Positions 1 through 8,345 are shown, counted from the first letter of the stretch. The stretch: DNA of 64,000 nucleotides from Novosphingobium album (ex Hu et al. 2023) (GCF_022832385.1 NZ_JALHLE010000005.1:186001-250000), one strand, 5' to 3'. The notes: generated by a model not told the origin, from the letters alone. Made by a program: numbers and translations.

Positions 1-609
1 CGGCTTCAGCGGGTCTTCGGCATTGGACAGGCCGTTGTGCCCGCCCGCCAGCCAGGGGTCTTCATAGACCACCGCCGCCATGAGGTCGGACACCTTGTGA
101 TAGGCGCGCTTCCACAGCGCGCGGAAAGCACGGCCCGAACTGACGATCGGCAGATAGTTGACGTTGAAGCGCTGCGCGATCTCGGACAGCTTGTAGGGCA
201 TGCCCGCGCCGCAGGTCACGCCGGTGACCATGCCCCTGGTCTTTTCGAGCACGCCTTCCAGCACCTGCTGGGCTCCGCCCATTTCCCACAGCACGTTGAT
301 ATTGATAGCGCCCTTGCCGTTGGCGATGTCGTAGGCGCGGCGCACCTGCTCGACCGCGCCATCAATGGCGTACTTGATCAGTTCCTCGTGGCGCTCCTTG
401 CGGGTCAACGCCTTATAGATCTGGGGAATGATCTTGCCTTCGGCATCGTAGCTGTCGGCATTGACCGCACTGACCGTGCCGATGCCGCCTGCGGCGGCCC
501 ACGCGCCGGAGCTCATGTGGTTGGTGGCTGCCACGCCCTTGCCGCCTTCAACCAGCGGCCAGACTTCGCGCCCGCCATAGACAATCGGCTTGAGACCCTT
601 GAAACTCAT
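1..609 (-). CDS. nitronate monooxygenase / NAD(P)H-dependent flavin oxidoreductase (partial, C-terminus outside window)
   Basis: The minus-strand frame is open from an ATG at 609 to the window edge, giving the first 203 residues. The start MSFKGLKPIVYGG is followed by a glycine/alanine-rich stretch (ATNHMSSGAWAAAGGIGTVSA, near residue 29) and by GVTCGAGMPYK near residue 145, which fit the N-terminal half of the FMN-binding TIM barrel of the 2-nitropropane dioxygenase family. Members oxidise alkyl nitronates with oxygen and FMN in the cytoplasm; several relatives have other or unknown substrates. The family call rests on overall resemblance, and the catalytic His region is not in view. The upstream Shine-Dalgarno sequence is weak (AAAGAAG). 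Confidence 0.75.
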   Translation of the reverse strand, partial: MSFKGLKPIVYGGREVWPLVEGGKGVAATNHMSSGAWAAAGGIGTVSAVNADSYDAEGKIIPQIYKALTRKERHEELIKYAIDGAVEQVRRAYDIANGKGAININVLWEMGGAQQVLEGVLEKTRGMVTGVTCGAGMPYKLSEIAQRFNVNYLPIVSSGRAFRALWKRAYHKVSDLMAAVVYEDPWLAGGHNGLSNAEDPLKP

Positions 610-660
610 AACTTCTTTCGTCTTTCCCCTGGCTCTGCGCGTCACCGCCGCCCATTTCCA

Positions 661-1398
661 TCAATCCGCCTGCGTGCCCCCCGGCACCCGGCAGGGCACA
701 ATCTTTTCCGGCGCCGGCCGTGCACCCACGGCTTCGAACTGGGCATAATAGCCCTGCAGTTCCGGCTTACGAACAAATTCCGTCAAACGAAAGCCCACGG
801 CCGCCATTTCGCAGAAGAGAAGCGCGGGAGGGATACCGTGCGCCCCGGTGCCCCGGTCCCTGTCGACCACGATCACCTTGCCGCCGGAATGCAGCGCCGG
901 GCGCAGATGCCACAGGAAGGCATAGGGCTCCGCAACCTCATGGTACATGTGAACCATGAAAATCCGGTCAAAGCTTCTGGGCGGCAGACTGGGATCGTCC
1001 GCCTTGCCGAGCTTGATCGAGACATTGTCCAGCCCGTCGCGCATGACGCGCGCGCCCAGCGCCTCGGTCACCTGCGGATCGATGTCCTCGGCCAGCACCC
1101 TGCCCTTCGTCCCGACCCGTTCGGCCAGATGCACGGTGTAGTATCCGCCGCCCGCTCCGATGTCGGCCACGGTCATGCCCGGCGCGACCCGGGCAAGATC
1201 CATTACCGCCCGCGCTTCGCCCATGCGGTCGCGATCCGCTTCCGAGCCGAACGCCGCGCCGGTCACTTCCGAAAACGGACGCTCTGCCTTCGGGAACGCG
1301 CGTGCGCCGGGCGCCCGACCGTCATCGGCCGTACGTTGCTGACAGGCGCAGAGCGCCAGCGTCAGGGCCGCAAAAGCAAAGGGGCGATGCCGGAACAT
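661..1398 (-). CDS. lipoprotein with class I SAM-dependent methyltransferase fold
   Basis: A 245-residue protein when started at the ATG at 1398. The frame is open further upstream to 1449, but the later start gives a clean lipoprotein signal peptide: MFRHR, a hydrophobic stretch, then the lipobox LALCAC with the lipidated Cys near residue 19. The body carries the SAM-binding glycine loop VADIGAGGGYYT near residue 77 and later methyltransferase strands (KVIVVDRD). The family normally needs cytoplasmic SAM, so an exported, membrane-anchored copy is odd. Similar exported proteins are annotated in sphingomonads without a known substrate (recollection, not checked). The gene sits between prfB and the flavin oxidoreductase gene, all on the minus strand, with no obvious functional link. 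Confidence 0.75.
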   Translation of the reverse strand: MFRHRPFAFAALTLALCACQQRTADDGRAPGARAFPKAERPFSEVTGAAFGSEADRDRMGEARAVMDLARVAPGMTVADIGAGGGYYTVHLAERVGTKGRVLAEDIDPQVTEALGARVMRDGLDNVSIKLGKADDPSLPPRSFDRIFMVHMYHEVAEPYAFLWHLRPALHSGGKVIVVDRDRGTGAHGIPPALLFCEMAAVGFRLTEFVRKPELQGYYAQFEAVGARPAPEKIVPCRVPGGTQAD

Positions 1399-1480
1399 GC
1401 AGCCCCTTAGCGCCTTGCCCACAGATTGGCAAAAAGCCGGACTGCGCATTCCCCCGCACGGGAGGACAACACGTCAGGCG

Positions 1481-2608
1481 TCAATCGACGTCCTCGACCT
1501 CGACCTTCTCGCCGGTCACGCGTTGCGAGAGCGCGGCGGCCATGAACGGATCGAGTTCGCCGTCGAGCACATCGTCCGGCGCGGTCGATACAACGCCGGT
1601 ACGCAGGTCCTTCACCTGCTGATAGGGCTGCAGCACGTAGGAGCGGATCTGATGGCCCCAGCCGATGTCGCTCTTGCTGGCGTGCTCGGCGCTGGCGGCT
1701 TCCTCGCGGCGGCGCATCTCTTCCTCGAACATGCGCGACTTGAGCATGCCCATGGCGATTTCGCGGTTCTTGTGCTGCGAACGGTCGATCTGGCTGGCCA
1801 CCACAATGCCCGTCGGCTGGTGGGTGATGCGCACGGCCGAGTCGGTCGTGTTGACGTGCTGACCGCCCGCACCCGAGGCGCGGTAGGTATCGATCTTGAG
1901 GTCGGCCGGGTTGATGTCGATCTCGAAAGTATCGTCGATCACCGGATAGACCCACACCGACGAGAAGCTGGTGTGGCGACGCGCGGAACTATCGTAAGGG
2001 CTAATGCGCACGAGGCGGTGGACGCCGCTCTCGGTCTTGGCCCAGCCATAGGCGTTCTCGCCCTTGATCAGCAGCGTGGCGCTCTTGATGCCCGCCGCTT
2101 CACCGGCATGGTATTCTACCAGCTCGACCTTGTAGCCCTTGCGCTCAGCCCAGCGGGTGTACATGCGCTGCAGCATCTCGGCCCAGTCCTGACTCTCGGT
2201 GCCGCCTGCACCCGCATGGACTTCAAGGTAGGTGTCGTTGGCATCCGCCTCACCCGAGAGCAGCGCCTGCACCTTGTCGCGGTCAGCCCGTTCGGCGAGA
2301 GCGGCCAGCGTTTCGAGACCTTCGTTGATGGCGGCCTCGTCGTCCTCCATCTCGCCCAGTTCGACGAACTCGCAGGCATCGGCCATCTCGGCACTGATCT
2401 GGTTCACCGCGCCGATCGAGGCTTCCAGCCGGCGCCGTTCACGCATGACCGCTTCGGCCTCCTTGGGCTTGTCCCACAGCGTGGGATCTTCGACGCGCGC
2501 GTTCAGCTCGTCGAAACGGCGCAGGGCGCGGTCCCAGTCGAGCGACTTGCGAACCAGCGCCAGGGCCTTTTCGATGCGGTCAATATGGGCCTGCCCCTCG
2601 GCACGCAT
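1481..2608 (-). CDS. prfB: peptide chain release factor 2
   Basis: A 375-residue class I release factor that recognises UAA/UGA and triggers peptidyl-tRNA hydrolysis on the ribosome. The GGQ motif is at residues 248-250 (RASGAGGQHVNTT). The stop-codon recognition tripeptide is SPY at 203-205, where E. coli RF2 has SPF; the flanking residues (RISPYDSSARRHTSF) are otherwise typical of RF2. No programmed frameshift is needed, because the frame is continuous from MRAEGQAHIDRIEKAL through the N-terminal helices (SLDWDRALRRF). The 5' side holds a 158-base gap with a hairpin belonging to the upstream peroxiredoxin gene. The product is cytoplasmic and housekeeping. Confidence 0.97.
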   Translation of the reverse strand: MRAEGQAHIDRIEKALALVRKSLDWDRALRRFDELNARVEDPTLWDKPKEAEAVMRERRRLEASIGAVNQISAEMADACEFVELGEMEDDEAAINEGLETLAALAERADRDKVQALLSGEADANDTYLEVHAGAGGTESQDWAEMLQRMYTRWAERKGYKVELVEYHAGEAAGIKSATLLIKGENAYGWAKTESGVHRLVRISPYDSSARRHTSFSSVWVYPVIDDTFEIDINPADLKIDTYRASGAGGQHVNTTDSAVRITHQPTGIVVASQIDRSQHKNREIAMGMLKSRMFEEEMRRREEAASAEHASKSDIGWGHQIRSYVLQPYQQVKDLRTGVVSTAPDDVLDGELDPFMAAALSQRVTGEKVEVEDVD

Positions 2609-2739
2609 GACATGAACTCCAGTGAAGCGGCAGCGGCCCTGCCCTGCGCAGCACCCGGAGCGGGTGTACGAAAGGGGGCCGTGCGGAAAGCGACGCCCTT
2701 ACCCGGCAAGGGCCCCGCAGTTCAAGTGGGGCAATTGAA

Positions 2740-2760
2740 CCGGCACGATTCACGTGCCGG
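2740..2760 (-). terminator. hairpin after the peroxiredoxin gene
   Basis: Perfect 8-bp inverted repeat CCGGCACG/CGTGCCGG with a 5-base loop, starting 7 bases past the stop of the minus-strand peroxiredoxin gene. The downstream minus strand reads TTCAATTG, a poor U-tract, so this is only a probable intrinsic terminator. Confidence 0.5.
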
Positions 2761-2766
2761 GCACGA

Positions 2767-3312
2767 TCAATGCTTCCTGGCGAGTTTGCGCACCGCCGCC
2801 AGCGTGAGCTTCACATGGTCGCGATAGTCCATGGCAGCATGGACCATGGTGATCGTGCCGTCCTGCGCGATCACGTAGCTGGTGCGCTTGGTCATCACGC
2901 TGGCCGAGCCCGGCCGCGACAGCGCGACATCGAAGTCCTTGATGATCAAAGGGGAAGCCACGCCGACCGCGAACTTGTTGCGGCATTCCTCGGTGGAGAA
3001 TTTCTGCAGCGTCGGCAGATCGTCCGCCGACAGACCGATCACGGTTGCCCCCAATGCCGCAAAATCATCGGTCGCTTCAGCGAACGCGTGCGCCTCTGCC
3101 GTACAGCCCGAGGTGAAGGCCTTGGGGAAGAAATAGACGACCACCGGGCCACGCCGCAGACTGTGCCGCAGGCTGAAGCGCATGGTCTTGCCCGCCAGCG
3201 CCACCGATGTGCGGAACATCGGCGCCTTGTTGCCGACAGGCAATTCCGCCGAAACGGCCGTGGGCAGAGCAAGCGCGGCAAGCGCGGCGATCGAAAACAG
3301 CAAGTTGCGCAT
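2767..3312 (-). CDS. exported peroxiredoxin (AhpC/TSA-Bcp type)
   Basis: A 181-residue thioredoxin-fold peroxidase. The ATG at 3312 is preferred over an upstream TTG at 3321. The first 22 residues form a Sec signal peptide (MRNLLFSIAALAALALPTAVSA), so the enzyme should act in the periplasm. The peroxidatic site is PKAFTSGC, with Cys about residue 70. The second Cys of the usual Bcp GCT-EAC arrangement is His here (GCTAEAH). Another Cys occurs in TEECRNKF about 40 residues later, which could act as resolving Cys. The expected role is reduction of peroxides. The reductant is not evident from neighbours. A 9-bp inverted repeat lies just upstream, at 3327-3354. Confidence 0.85.
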   Translation of the reverse strand: MRNLLFSIAALAALALPTAVSAELPVGNKAPMFRTSVALAGKTMRFSLRHSLRRGPVVVYFFPKAFTSGCTAEAHAFAEATDDFAALGATVIGLSADDLPTLQKFSTEECRNKFAVGVASPLIIKDFDVALSRPGSASVMTKRTSYVIAQDGTITMVHAAMDYRDHVKLTLAAVRKLARKH

Positions 3313-3326
3313 AATTCGCAACTTGT

Positions 3327-3354
3327 ACCGGCTGGAGCCGATTGTCCAGCCGGT
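3327..3354 (-). terminator. hairpin between the lipoyl-domain gene and the peroxiredoxin gene
   Basis: Perfect 9-bp arms ACCGGCTGG (3327-3335) and CCAGCCGGT (3346-3354) with a 10-base loop. It sits 21 bases past the stop of the lipoyl-domain gene and 15 bases before the peroxiredoxin start. It may end the first transcript or lie in the leader of the second; no clear U-tract follows. Confidence 0.4.
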
Positions 3355-3375
3355 CTGAATAGTTACGTCAGATGT

Positions 3376-3606
3376 TTACTCGATGTAGCCGAGTACGGTG
3401 CCAACTTCGAAAGTCTCACCGGTCGGAGCCACGATCTTGAGCGTGCCGCTCGCCGGAGCCTCGACTTCATTGGTCGATTTATCGGCCTCGAGCGAAAACA
3501 GCGGCTGGCCTTCGGTCACCTGATCGCCATCCTTGGCGATCCATTCGGCGATCTGGCCCTCTTGCATCGAAAAGCCGATCTTCGGGAGCAGGATTTCAAC
3601 AGCCAT
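3376..3606 (-). CDS. free-standing biotinyl/lipoyl-attachment domain protein
   Basis: A 76-residue protein that is just one lipoyl domain. It starts MAVEILLPKIGFSMQEG and has the swinging-arm hairpin LEADKSTNEVEAP with the modifiable Lys at residue 43. The sequence resembles the N-terminal lipoyl domain of dihydrolipoamide acyltransferases (E2), but no catalytic or E1/E3-binding domain follows, and no dehydrogenase-complex gene is adjacent. A strong Shine-Dalgarno sequence (AAGGAACGAG) lies before the ATG. The protein could carry a lipoyl group for a complex encoded elsewhere. The DKS context favours lipoylation over biotinylation, where MKM is usual. Confidence 0.85.
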   Translation of the reverse strand: MAVEILLPKIGFSMQEGQIAEWIAKDGDQVTEGQPLFSLEADKSTNEVEAPASGTLKIVAPTGETFEVGTVLGYIE

Positions 3607-3707
3607 CTTGTTTCTCGTTCCTTTTTAAACTTAACGGCCTGCCTATCCCGCGCCCCGGATGCAGCAAAGCCCAAATTTTCGCCTGCTGCAAACCTTCGCC
3701 TGTACGA

Positions 3708-4592
3708 TCATCCCCCCAGCGCAGCATCTTCCCGCGCGCAATCGGGCACCGGCAAACTGGCGCGGCTCGCCGCGACTTCCGCGCGCGCGGCTGCGAGGTC
3801 CGTTTCGAATGCGGGGTCCGCATTGAGCCGTGCCGCGACCGCCGAGGCCACCACACGCCCTTCCTCGATATCGCTCAGCCAGTGGACGTTACAGATCCGC
3901 CGGCTGTCGCCGAATGCGCGCCCGCGTGCCACAAGCTGCGCGGCACGGTCAGGCACCACTTCCGCCAGAATCAACCCCATGCCGTAGCCGATCGCACTGT
4001 GGCCCGACGGATAGGAGCCATCCTTGCGCAGAACCTCTTCCTGGTCCGGCGTGCAGATAGGCTTGCCGTTTTCCATGAATGGACGCCCGCGCTGGTACTT
4101 GTTCTTGGTGGGGTAGGTCGAAAGGCCGAAATCCATCATCGACTTGAGCAGCAGCGCTTGCAGCTTCGGCGTCGTTTCCGGACTGATGCGAAAACCGGCC
4201 GCGCAGGAGAAGGTGCCGGTAATCGCGGGAGTAAACAGGTTGGCATCGATCCTGGCCTGTTCCCAGCGGGGTGTTCCCATCAGCGCGAGGCCAGCGCGCG
4301 AGGCTTCCTCATCCCGTGCCATGGCAGCAGAACCCGGCGCTGGCGGGGCCGGATTGAGCAGCAGACTGCTGGGCACTGCCTCGCGCGGCAGATAGCTGCC
4401 CTTGCGTAGCTGCGCGATCATCGCTTCCTTGTCGGCGCCAGACACAAATTCTGCGCCAGCCGCCGGCACAGACATCGAGGCCGGCGGGGGAGTTGACACC
4501 GCAGCCTGCTCACCACCCGCTGCCGCTCCGGCCGTACAGGCCGCAAGCACGAGGCAGCTGCAGACACTGGCCGCAATTCCGATGATCCTCAT
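3708..4592 (-). CDS. class A non-specific acid phosphatase, PAP2 family lipoprotein
   Basis: A 294-residue protein with a lipoprotein signal (MRIIGIAASV then lipobox LAAC, Cys at residue 19). The three-part acid phosphatase signature is present in the second half: KNKYQRGRP (K-x6-RP), then PSGH in SYPSGHSAIGY, then SRRICNVHWLSD (SR-x5-H-x3-D). These residues form the vanadium-haloperoxidase-like active site, with a phospho-His intermediate. The expected role is release of phosphate from organic phosphomonoesters at the outer surface or in the periplasm. A good Shine-Dalgarno sequence (AGAGGATAG) precedes the ATG. The N-terminal part before the motif is Ala/Pro-rich linker. Confidence 0.9.
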   Translation of the reverse strand: MRIIGIAASVCSCLVLAACTAGAAAGGEQAAVSTPPPASMSVPAAGAEFVSGADKEAMIAQLRKGSYLPREAVPSSLLLNPAPPAPGSAAMARDEEASRAGLALMGTPRWEQARIDANLFTPAITGTFSCAAGFRISPETTPKLQALLLKSMMDFGLSTYPTKNKYQRGRPFMENGKPICTPDQEEVLRKDGSYPSGHSAIGYGMGLILAEVVPDRAAQLVARGRAFGDSRRICNVHWLSDIEEGRVVASAVAARLNADPAFETDLAAARAEVAASRASLPVPDCAREDAALGG

Positions 4593-4684
4593 GTTCCGCT
4601 ATCCTCTTGATGTGGCTGCTTCAGCGTGTTCCAATCCGGAAGCAGCCACTATCGGGATATGTCCTGAGGCTCAACGCGACGGGT

Positions 4685-6106
4685 CTACGATATCGCGGTG
4701 CCGTCTTCGTGGGCCATCCAGTGGACGAAACGGTGCAGCGGATACATCGCGTCATGCGGATTGCCGATCGTCGATGGCCCCGCTTCGCCCAGATGGACGA
4801 TACGCTGGGCGCCGCCCGCGGCCAGCCGGTCGCGGTAGTCGGCCATGCGGTCGAAGGGATAGAAGCCCACGGTCTGGGTGGCGACGTTGATCCACTTCAC
4901 CGCATCGTCGAGACTGTCGACACGCACGACATTGGCGGTCTTGTTGATCGGATGGAAATCGACCGGCTCGTCCGAGCGCACGACCAGACCCTTGCCGTCG
5001 GTCTTGCCCCAGACGCCGAACTCGTCGTCCATCATCATCATCATCTCGACCGCTTCGCGCATATCGGGATCGAGCTTGCGCACGTCCCCGCTCTGGGCTG
5101 CCCGGCGCGCGATGTGGAACTGCAGCCGGCCGCAGAACCGGTCGACCTCTTCTTGAGGCCCCTCCACGAACTGGAACCGGCTGGCGACGCAGGCTTCCTG
5201 GTTGAGCGTCATCACGTCGCCCGCGCACAGGTCGGCGACGCGATCGATCGTTTCATCGTCGGCGAGCGCCTCCTTGCCCACCATCGAGATCGAGGTCTTC
5301 GGATCGAACGAGACGAGTTGGAAGCCGGGCATCAGATACTTGATCACATTGTTGATCGCATCGCCGCCGCCCCAGGCCACGATCTTGTCGAAGTACTGCG
5401 GCCGGTAGAGCACGCTCTCGGTCGCATCATCGCCGCCGCGCCAGTAGACCGCGCTCATCGACTTCACCACCGGATGCTCGGGGTCGATATCCGCCATGGT
5501 GCGCAGCAGCGCCACCATGGTGAAGGGATCGGCGCTGGGCATCTTGAACAAGTTGATCGCCTTGACCAGCGCGCCCTGCGCGATGGACTGCACCGCCACC
5601 CCCGGCGAATTGCCGGGCATGACATGGATGAGGCGCGGCGCGAATGCGCGCACGAAGCTCTTTCGCCCGGTGAAGTCCGACTTGGGCACCCACATGTCGA
5701 GCGCGCGCGGATCAGGGAAGTTCTGTTCCAGAACCGTCGTCAGCACCCGCTTGTCGAGATAGGCGACGGCGTGGCAGATGGTATTCTCCACCACCGAGCG
5801 CGGCAGGATGTGATGCGTGCACATCCGCTCGATGCATTCCTGCATGTAGGGGTTGTCGCTCGCGAGCATCCGCTGGCCGGATTCCACCAGGAAATCCATG
5901 ATCTCGGTGGTCGGCACGTTGAGCAGCGGCGGCACTTCTGTGCGCGGCGGCACCACCCGGTCGAACGGGACCTTCGGGGTCGCGAAAGTGACGCCAAGGT
6001 CCCGCGACTTCTGGATGACATCGCTGCCATGCAGCACTTCGCCGCGTAGGAAGAAGGGAGCCGAAACGGCTGCCTCGGCCGGGTTGATTTCCGTAATCGT
6101 GTTCAT
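4685..6106 (-). CDS. acyl-CoA/acyl-protein thioester reductase, LuxC-like
   Basis: A 473-residue protein starting MNTITEINPAEAA. The frame extends upstream but the start at 6106 overlaps the preceding gene's stop by ATGA. LuxC-family traits visible are the aldehyde-dehydrogenase-like layout, MPGNSPGVAVQSIAQGAL (near 165) for nucleotide binding, and LNQEACVASRFQF near residue 320, which holds the presumed acyl-accepting Cys. LuxC proteins reduce fatty acyl thioesters to aldehydes with NADPH. There is no luciferase (luxAB) or thioesterase (luxD) in the window, so bioluminescence is not implied. With the adjacent LuxE-like gene it probably forms a fatty acid reductase; the substrate is unknown. 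Confidence 0.8.
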   Translation of the reverse strand: MNTITEINPAEAAVSAPFFLRGEVLHGSDVIQKSRDLGVTFATPKVPFDRVVPPRTEVPPLLNVPTTEIMDFLVESGQRMLASDNPYMQECIERMCTHHILPRSVVENTICHAVAYLDKRVLTTVLEQNFPDPRALDMWVPKSDFTGRKSFVRAFAPRLIHVMPGNSPGVAVQSIAQGALVKAINLFKMPSADPFTMVALLRTMADIDPEHPVVKSMSAVYWRGGDDATESVLYRPQYFDKIVAWGGGDAINNVIKYLMPGFQLVSFDPKTSISMVGKEALADDETIDRVADLCAGDVMTLNQEACVASRFQFVEGPQEEVDRFCGRLQFHIARRAAQSGDVRKLDPDMREAVEMMMMMDDEFGVWGKTDGKGLVVRSDEPVDFHPINKTANVVRVDSLDDAVKWINVATQTVGFYPFDRMADYRDRLAAGGAQRIVHLGEAGPSTIGNPHDAMYPLHRFVHWMAHEDGTAIS

Positions 6107-7473
6107 GACATGCCTCGCACGTAAGCATCGACGGTTCCCGCGCAGCCGATCTTGTCGTCGCCCTCGATGTCCGAGTAGCGGTAGATGTCGTCGCGGATGG
6201 ATGGGGACTTCGCGCCGCAGGCGCAGGGTTCGTAGTCGATATGAACGTGATCGCCGGAGATCACCCCGCCCCAGCGCCCGTCGAGCGACAGGTCGAAGAA
6301 GGCGGCGCGGCCCTCGACCTGCCCTTTGCCCACGCCGTCGAGCAGAGCGTCGCCGGCCTTGTCCAGCGGCAGGATCACGACCCATGGCGGAACGTGGTAG
6401 CGCCCGCCTTCCTTGCAGCGCGCGAAGCCGGTGTTGAGCTCCTGCATCCCGTACATCTGGTAGATGTAGTTGGGCTGCAGATTGAAGGTCTCGAACACGA
6501 ACTCGCGGTAGTCCGCCGGCAGTTGCGCCCGCTTGAGCCCGCCGCCCAGATAGATCGCATTCTCGGGATGGAAGTCCTTGCCCGAATAGCCGCGCTCGCG
6601 GACCTTCACGGCGAAGGGATAGAGTGCACCCCACATGCCGGTGATGTAGAGCCGCTCACCGCGCTTGGCGATAATGTCGTCCACCGCGCCTTCCTGCGCC
6701 CGGTCCAGCGCCTCCTGCCGGACCTTGGCCTCCTCCTCATAGGCGGCGATCTCTTCCGGACGCGCGGTGCCTTCGGCGATGGCCTTGCGCAGCAGCACCA
6801 TCTTGGTGAGCGAACCGATCGTGACCGGCGGGAGCCCCGACTGGAAGCGCGGAGCTTCGGGATCAACGAAAGCCCCCATCATCGCCTGACCGTTCGCGAC
6901 ATTGCGCGGCGTGTAGGCCACGGCACTGGCGGGACCTGCGGATGTCCGCATATCGCCCGCCCTGATATCCGAACCCCACTGGACCGCCGTGACCGAATCC
7001 TTGCAGATGTGGTCGAAATCGGCCTGCGAGGCGACCAGCATCGCTGCCTTGCCTGTCGTCCCGCTGGAACACGAGACGAAAAGCCCCGCCTTGCCGCAGG
7101 CCTCGACCCAGCCGTCGACATCGGTGACGCCAGTCAGGTCCACGCCGTCGGTCGGATAGGGCGACACGGTGCCCAGCCACTTGGTGAGCTTGTCCCACTT
7201 GCCTGCGAACAGGAAGTTTTCCGGGTACGACTTGTATGCCGTGTGCGGCAACAGCAGGGGCACCGCGTCAGCCAGCGAAGCAATTTCGGTGATACCGGCT
7301 TCCTTGGCCCGGAAAGCGACCACCTTGATGCGGCCGATGCGATCCTGCAGCCGCTCGTTCATCGCCGCGACCTGCGCTTCCTGCACGTCAGCGAAGGCAT
7401 AGTCATAGCAATCGTCGCGCCCCAGCGCGGACAAAAGGCTATCGACATGCGTGCCTGTGATTGTGTCGTCCAT
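6103..7473 (-). CDS. LuxE-like acyl-protein synthetase / acyl-adenylating enzyme
   Basis: A 456-residue protein when started at MDDTITG (7473), which has the strong Shine-Dalgarno AAAGGGAGAG; an upstream start at 7506 lacks this. Adenylating-enzyme traits are SCSSGTTGKAA (phosphate loop, near 145) and NYIYQMYGMQELN (A5-like). The C-terminal YEPCACGAKSPSIRDDIYRYSD resembles the Cys-x-Cys-Gly segment of LuxE and PaaK-type proteins. The expected reaction is ATP-dependent activation of a fatty or aryl acid and transfer to the LuxC-like partner, whose gene overlaps by 4 bp. The two genes form one operon, divergent from a TetR gene that probably regulates it. Confidence 0.75.
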   Translation of the reverse strand: MDDTITGTHVDSLLSALGRDDCYDYAFADVQEAQVAAMNERLQDRIGRIKVVAFRAKEAGITEIASLADAVPLLLPHTAYKSYPENFLFAGKWDKLTKWLGTVSPYPTDGVDLTGVTDVDGWVEACGKAGLFVSCSSGTTGKAAMLVASQADFDHICKDSVTAVQWGSDIRAGDMRTSAGPASAVAYTPRNVANGQAMMGAFVDPEAPRFQSGLPPVTIGSLTKMVLLRKAIAEGTARPEEIAAYEEEAKVRQEALDRAQEGAVDDIIAKRGERLYITGMWGALYPFAVKVRERGYSGKDFHPENAIYLGGGLKRAQLPADYREFVFETFNLQPNYIYQMYGMQELNTGFARCKEGGRYHVPPWVVILPLDKAGDALLDGVGKGQVEGRAAFFDLSLDGRWGGVISGDHVHIDYEPCACGAKSPSIRDDIYRYSDIEGDDKIGCAGTVDAYVRGMS

Positions 7474-7560
7474 GCTCTCTCCCTTTTCCGTCACTGCGGC
7501 ACCCATCGCCGGTGCTCGCTGTCTTCATGAACGCGGCACTGGACAGCCCGCCGCGACTCA

Positions 7561-7589
7561 ATTAATGACACCTCATGCGTTTCATTAAT
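7561..7589. promoter_or_regulatory. palindromic operator candidate between the luxE-like gene and tetR
   Basis: Perfect 8-bp arms ATTAATGA (7561-7568) and TCATTAAT (7582-7589), spaced by 13 bases, centred in the divergent intergenic region. This is the expected size and place for binding of the TetR-family dimer encoded next door. An ATG at 7575 lies inside the palindrome, which argues against the longest reading of the tetR frame. Confidence 0.6.
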
Positions 7590-7634
7590 CCTCATTGTCT
7601 TTCCAACGCAAGCGAAATCGGGTCCAATGGCCGG

Positions 7635-8285
7635 ATGACCGGACACCCCCTGATGGCCGCGCCGGTGCGCGCCGGACGCCCCACGCGCGAACAGGCCCGC
7701 GCGCGGCAGGCCGCGCTGCTGGACTGCGCGCTCGAACATTTCCTGGACAAGGGATACGAAGCCGCGACGATCGAGGCGATCGCGGCCGAAATGAACATGA
7801 CCAAGCGCACCGTCTATGCGCGCTACCCGGAAAAGGCCGCGCTGTTCCGCGCTGCCGTTCGGCGGGGCACCGAACTGCGGGCCCCTGCACAGGATGTTAT
7901 CGAGGCGACCCGGTCCGGCGACCTCGAAGCAACCCTGATTGCCATCGCCTTGCTGCGAATCCGGCTGGTATCGACGCCCGAAGGCACCAAGCTGCAGCGG
8001 TTGATCAGCACCGAATCCTACCGCTTCCCCGAGATCTTCCAGACCGATTACAATATAGCCGTACTGCCCACGGTGCGTTTCCTCGCAGATATCCTCGCGC
8101 AGGAGACGGCAAAAGGTGAACTGGCGATCGACGACGCCATGGCGGCCGCAAATGTCTTCCTGTCCATGGTGGTCAGCGGCCCGGTCCGGTTCATCCTGTC
8201 CGGACACGAACTCGCCCCCGACGATATCGACCACCGCGTAGGCTTTGCGGTACGCCTGTTTCTGAACGGGGCGCGGCCGCGATAG
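7635..8285 (+). CDS. TetR/AcrR family transcriptional regulator
   Basis: A 216-residue regulator started at MTGHPLMAAP; an in-frame ATG at 7575 would lie within the inverted repeat and is unlikely. A further ATG exists at 7653. The N-terminal helix-turn-helix is clear: LLDCALEHFLDKGYEAATIEAI, then MTKRTVYARYPEKAALF. The C-terminal half resembles the AefR-like ligand-binding domain. The gene is divergent from the LuxE/LuxC-like pair and followed after 60 bases by an SDR gene on the same strand, so it probably represses one or both units. The effector is not known; an acyl or aldehyde ligand would fit the neighbours (inference). Confidence 0.9.
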   Translation: MTGHPLMAAPVRAGRPTREQARARQAALLDCALEHFLDKGYEAATIEAIAAEMNMTKRTVYARYPEKAALFRAAVRRGTELRAPAQDVIEATRSGDLEATLIAIALLRIRLVSTPEGTKLQRLISTESYRFPEIFQTDYNIAVLPTVRFLADILAQETAKGELAIDDAMAAANVFLSMVVSGPVRFILSGHELAPDDIDHRVGFAVRLFLNGARPR

Positions 8286-8345
8286 GCGGCGCCTGACAAT
8301 ACATACCGGACCAAACCAATACGAACCGGCCCGAGGAGAGGAAAA

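Noticed and set aside
37..1410. 457-residue open frame on the plus strand at the left edge
   Set aside because: It runs antisense to the nitronate monooxygenase and methyltransferase genes, has no motif, and its composition is biased; a shadow.
1481..2608. Programmed frameshift in prfB
   Set aside because: The frame is continuous from the ATG, so none is required.
4607..6049. 480-residue open frame antisense to the LuxC-like gene
   Set aside because: His/Asp-rich shadow of the real gene; no domain.
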